The notes under the pieces were generated by a model. That model did not search any database, was not told the origin of the DNA, and worked only from the letters and a program-made list of their open reading frames with translations. A stretch of 15,474 nt of DNA from an uncultured Bacilli bacterium (GTDB lineage: Bacteria > Bacillota_I > Bacilli_A > RF39 > UBA660), in assembly GCA_947627405.1 (NCBI GenBank), contig CANQVY010000013.1, positions 1-15,474 of the forward strand. Direction: 5' to 3'. Position numbers and translations under genes: made by a program. Position 1 is the first letter of the stretch, and each line of letters begins with the position of its first letter. Shown piece by piece: positions 13,932 through 15,474 of the stretch.

Positions 13932-14954
13932 ATGGAAAGTATTTATAATAAAACAATAGAAGATTTAGAAGTATATTTTTTAAATAAAGGAGAAAAAAAA
14001 TTTAAGGCAGAACAACTTTTTCTTTGGTTATATCAAAAAAGGATAATTTCTTATGAAGAAATTACCAATATGAAAAAAGATTTATTAAAAGAAGTAGAAA
14101 AAGACTTTTGTATTGATTTGCTTGAAATTGTAAATGTAGAAAGAGATAAAGATGTAAATAAATATTTATTTAAACTTAAGGATGGAGAACATATTGAAGC
14201 GGTTTTAATGAATCACGATTATGGAAATAGTTTATGTGTATCGAGTCAGGTTGGTTGTAACATGGGATGTAAATTTTGTGAGTCCGGGCGTAGAAAAAAA
14301 GTTAGAAATTTAGAAACAAGTGAAATGGTTTTACAAATTCTTGCTATTGAAAAAGATATACAAAAAAGAATTTCTCATGTTGTTGTTATGGGAATAGGAG
14401 AACCTTTTGACAATTATGAAAACCTGATCAAATTTATTTCTATTATCAATCACTCAAAAGGAATTGCCCTTGGTTCTAGACACATTACAGTTTCTACTTG
14501 TGGAATTGTTCCAAAAATCAATTTGTTTTCGACTTTTCCATTTCAAGTGAATTTGGCTATTAGTTTACATGCTCCAAACAATGAAATTCGTAATAAGATT
14601 ATGCCTATTAATAAGGTTTATCCTTTGGAAAAATTGATTCCTAGTATTAAAAATTATATAGAAAAGACGAATCGAAGAGTGACTTTTGAATATATATTAT
14701 TAAAAAATGTAAACGATAGTGATCAATGTGCATATCTTCTTGCAAAATTAGTTAAAGGTATAAATTGTTATATCAATCTTATTCCGTATAATGAGACAAA
14801 TAATATTGATTTTAAACGCACAAACTCTATACAAATTAACCGTTTTTATGATATACTTAAAAAAGAGAATATCAATGTTACAAAGCGTAGAGAATTTGGA
14901 TCAAAGATATCTGCAGCGTGTGGACAACTGCGATCTAAAAAGGAGGAATCATGA
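13932..14954 (+). CDS. rlmN: 23S rRNA (adenine-C2) methyltransferase RlmN, radical SAM
   Basis: A 340-residue protein from ATG 13932, supported by AGGTGA (13921-13926); a GTG at 13923 would overlap that site. RlmN methylates C2 of A2503 in 23S rRNA and A37 of some tRNAs. The radical-SAM cluster motif is CNMGCKFC, with C109, C113 and C116. The SAM-binding GIGEP motif and the C-terminal SAACGQL motif with methyl-carrying C330 are present. The sequence after the cluster reads FCESGRRKKVRN, where most RlmN proteins have FCAS or FCAT. A Cfr-like (A2503 C8) activity cannot be fully excluded, but the lengths and neighbours (fmt upstream, prpC downstream, as in B. subtilis) favour RlmN. The stop TGA overlaps the next ATG (ATGA). 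Confidence 0.92.
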   Translation: MESIYNKTIEDLEVYFLNKGEKKFKAEQLFLWLYQKRIISYEEITNMKKDLLKEVEKDFCIDLLEIVNVERDKDVNKYLFKLKDGEHIEAVLMNHDYGNSLCVSSQVGCNMGCKFCESGRRKKVRNLETSEMVLQILAIEKDIQKRISHVVVMGIGEPFDNYENLIKFISIINHSKGIALGSRHITVSTCGIVPKINLFSTFPFQVNLAISLHAPNNEIRNKIMPINKVYPLEKLIPSIKNYIEKTNRRVTFEYILLKNVNDSDQCAYLLAKLVKGINCYINLIPYNETNNIDFKRTNSIQINRFYDILKKENINVTKRREFGSKISAACGQLRSKKEES

Positions 14955-15474
14955 ATTCGTATTATTTAACTGATTCAGGTAAAGTAAGAGATCATAATGA
15001 AGATAGTGTTATTATTGTAAAAAACATGGAAGGTGTTTATTTAATGGCAGTAGCGGATGGAATGGGAGGTCATTCAGCAGGGGAAGTTGCAAGTAGTTTG
15101 GCCATTCGTTATTTAGGTCAGCACTTTAATGAAACATTTTTTAATATAAATAAGGAGCAGGCTATCACTTGGTTAAGAGATAGTGTGACGGAGATTAATA
15201 GTTTGATTTTTCGCTATGTAAAAGAACATCCAGAATCTAAGGGAATGGGTACAACTTTGGTAACAGCAATTGTTTCTAAAGATTATATTTTATTTGGTAA
15301 TATAGGTGATTCTTCAGGATTTGTTATAAAAGATAAAAAACTTCATAAGGTAACTTATGATCATACTCTTGTAAATTTATTAGTTTCAGCAGGAGAACTT
15401 TCTGAGGAGGAAGCGAAGGATCATCCAAAGAAAAATGTGTTGATGAAAGCACTAGGGGCTAATGATCCTATTGA
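14951..15474 (+). CDS. prpC: PP2C-family Ser/Thr protein phosphatase (3' truncated by window end)
   Basis: 174 codons are visible and the gene runs off the window. AGGAGG (14941-14946) lies four bases before the ATG, which overlaps the rlmN stop in ATGA. PP2C motifs appear in order: TDSGKVRDHNEDS (7-19, metal-binding D18), ADGMGGHSAGEVAS (35-48, metal-binding D36 and G37), GMGTTLV (98-104) and GNIGDSS (116-122, D120). PrpC-type phosphatases remove phosphate from proteins modified by the kinase PrkC, which responds to cell-wall fragments. In B. subtilis prkC follows prpC directly, so a PASTA-domain kinase is expected just beyond the window; that is inference from gene order. Confidence 0.93.
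   Translation, partial: MNSYYLTDSGKVRDHNEDSVIIVKNMEGVYLMAVADGMGGHSAGEVASSLAIRYLGQHFNETFFNINKEQAITWLRDSVTEINSLIFRYVKEHPESKGMGTTLVTAIVSKDYILFGNIGDSSGFVIKDKKLHKVTYDHTLVNLLVSAGELSEEEAKDHPKKNVLMKALGANDPI

Noticed and set aside
14791..14973. Small + strand open frame overlapping the end of rlmN
   Set aside because: It overlaps conserved rlmN and prpC coding sequence in another frame and has no ribosome site.
1..15474. CRISPR array, insertion sequence, tRNA or rRNA gene, prophage or defence island
   Set aside because: I saw no spaced direct repeats, transposase, integrase, att-like repeat, cloverleaf or rRNA-like sequence; gene content is housekeeping throughout.

Overview
The window is AT-rich (roughly 30% G+C by eye), compact and carries all of its genes on the + strand. 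Shine-Dalgarno sequences are strong, genes often overlap or lie a few bases apart, and stop codons are sometimes built into terminators. The gene content and order point to a low-GC Firmicute of the Bacilli side (Bacillota; an Erysipelotrichales/RF39-like gut lineage is my guess, not proven). UGA is used as a stop (rlmN) and tryptophan is UGG, so this is not a code-4 mollicute. MurC and a peptidoglycan hydrolase imply a cell wall.

Layout. (1) 1-2504: a tightly packed operon with the 3' part of a U32-family tRNA/rRNA hydroxylation protein (YrrO/TrhP-like), a small four-cysteine TSCPD-domain protein and an HD-domain dNTP triphosphohydrolase. (2) 2511-3057: greA with its own promoter and terminator. 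(3) 3058-3251: a spacer holding what looks like a decayed small ORF. (4) 3252-5851: a strong promoter, a structured leader, rpsO, a terminator, pnp and another terminator. (5) 5852-6001: a promoter-terminator pair without an ORF, a possible small RNA. (6) 6000-8368: murC and an S4-domain RluA-family pseudouridine synthase, overlapping and probably co-transcribed, then a terminator. (7) 8481-15474: priA, a membrane-anchored GH25 muramidase, fmt, an unknown membrane protein, a frameshifted unknown ORF, rlmN and the start of a PP2C phosphatase (prpC).

How it fits together. The window is almost all housekeeping: transcript cleavage (GreA), ribosome assembly and RNA decay (S15, PNPase), RNA modification (U32 protein, RluA-like, RlmN), dNTP control, translation initiation (Fmt), replication restart (PriA) and wall synthesis, remodelling and signalling (MurC, GH25, PrpC). 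The last block follows the Bacillus subtilis order priA-def-fmt-rsmB-rlmN-prpC-prkC. Here def and rsmB are absent, and a GH25 enzyme and two unknown ORFs occupy those places. The first block recalls B. subtilis yrrO-udk-greA, with udk replaced.

I did not find a new defence, mobile or biosynthetic system. The items most worth a second look are the rpsO leader, the ORF-less transcription unit at 5857-6001, the two broken small ORFs, a short tandem-repeat insertion in the PNPase KH domain, and the substitutions in the priA-prpC cluster.
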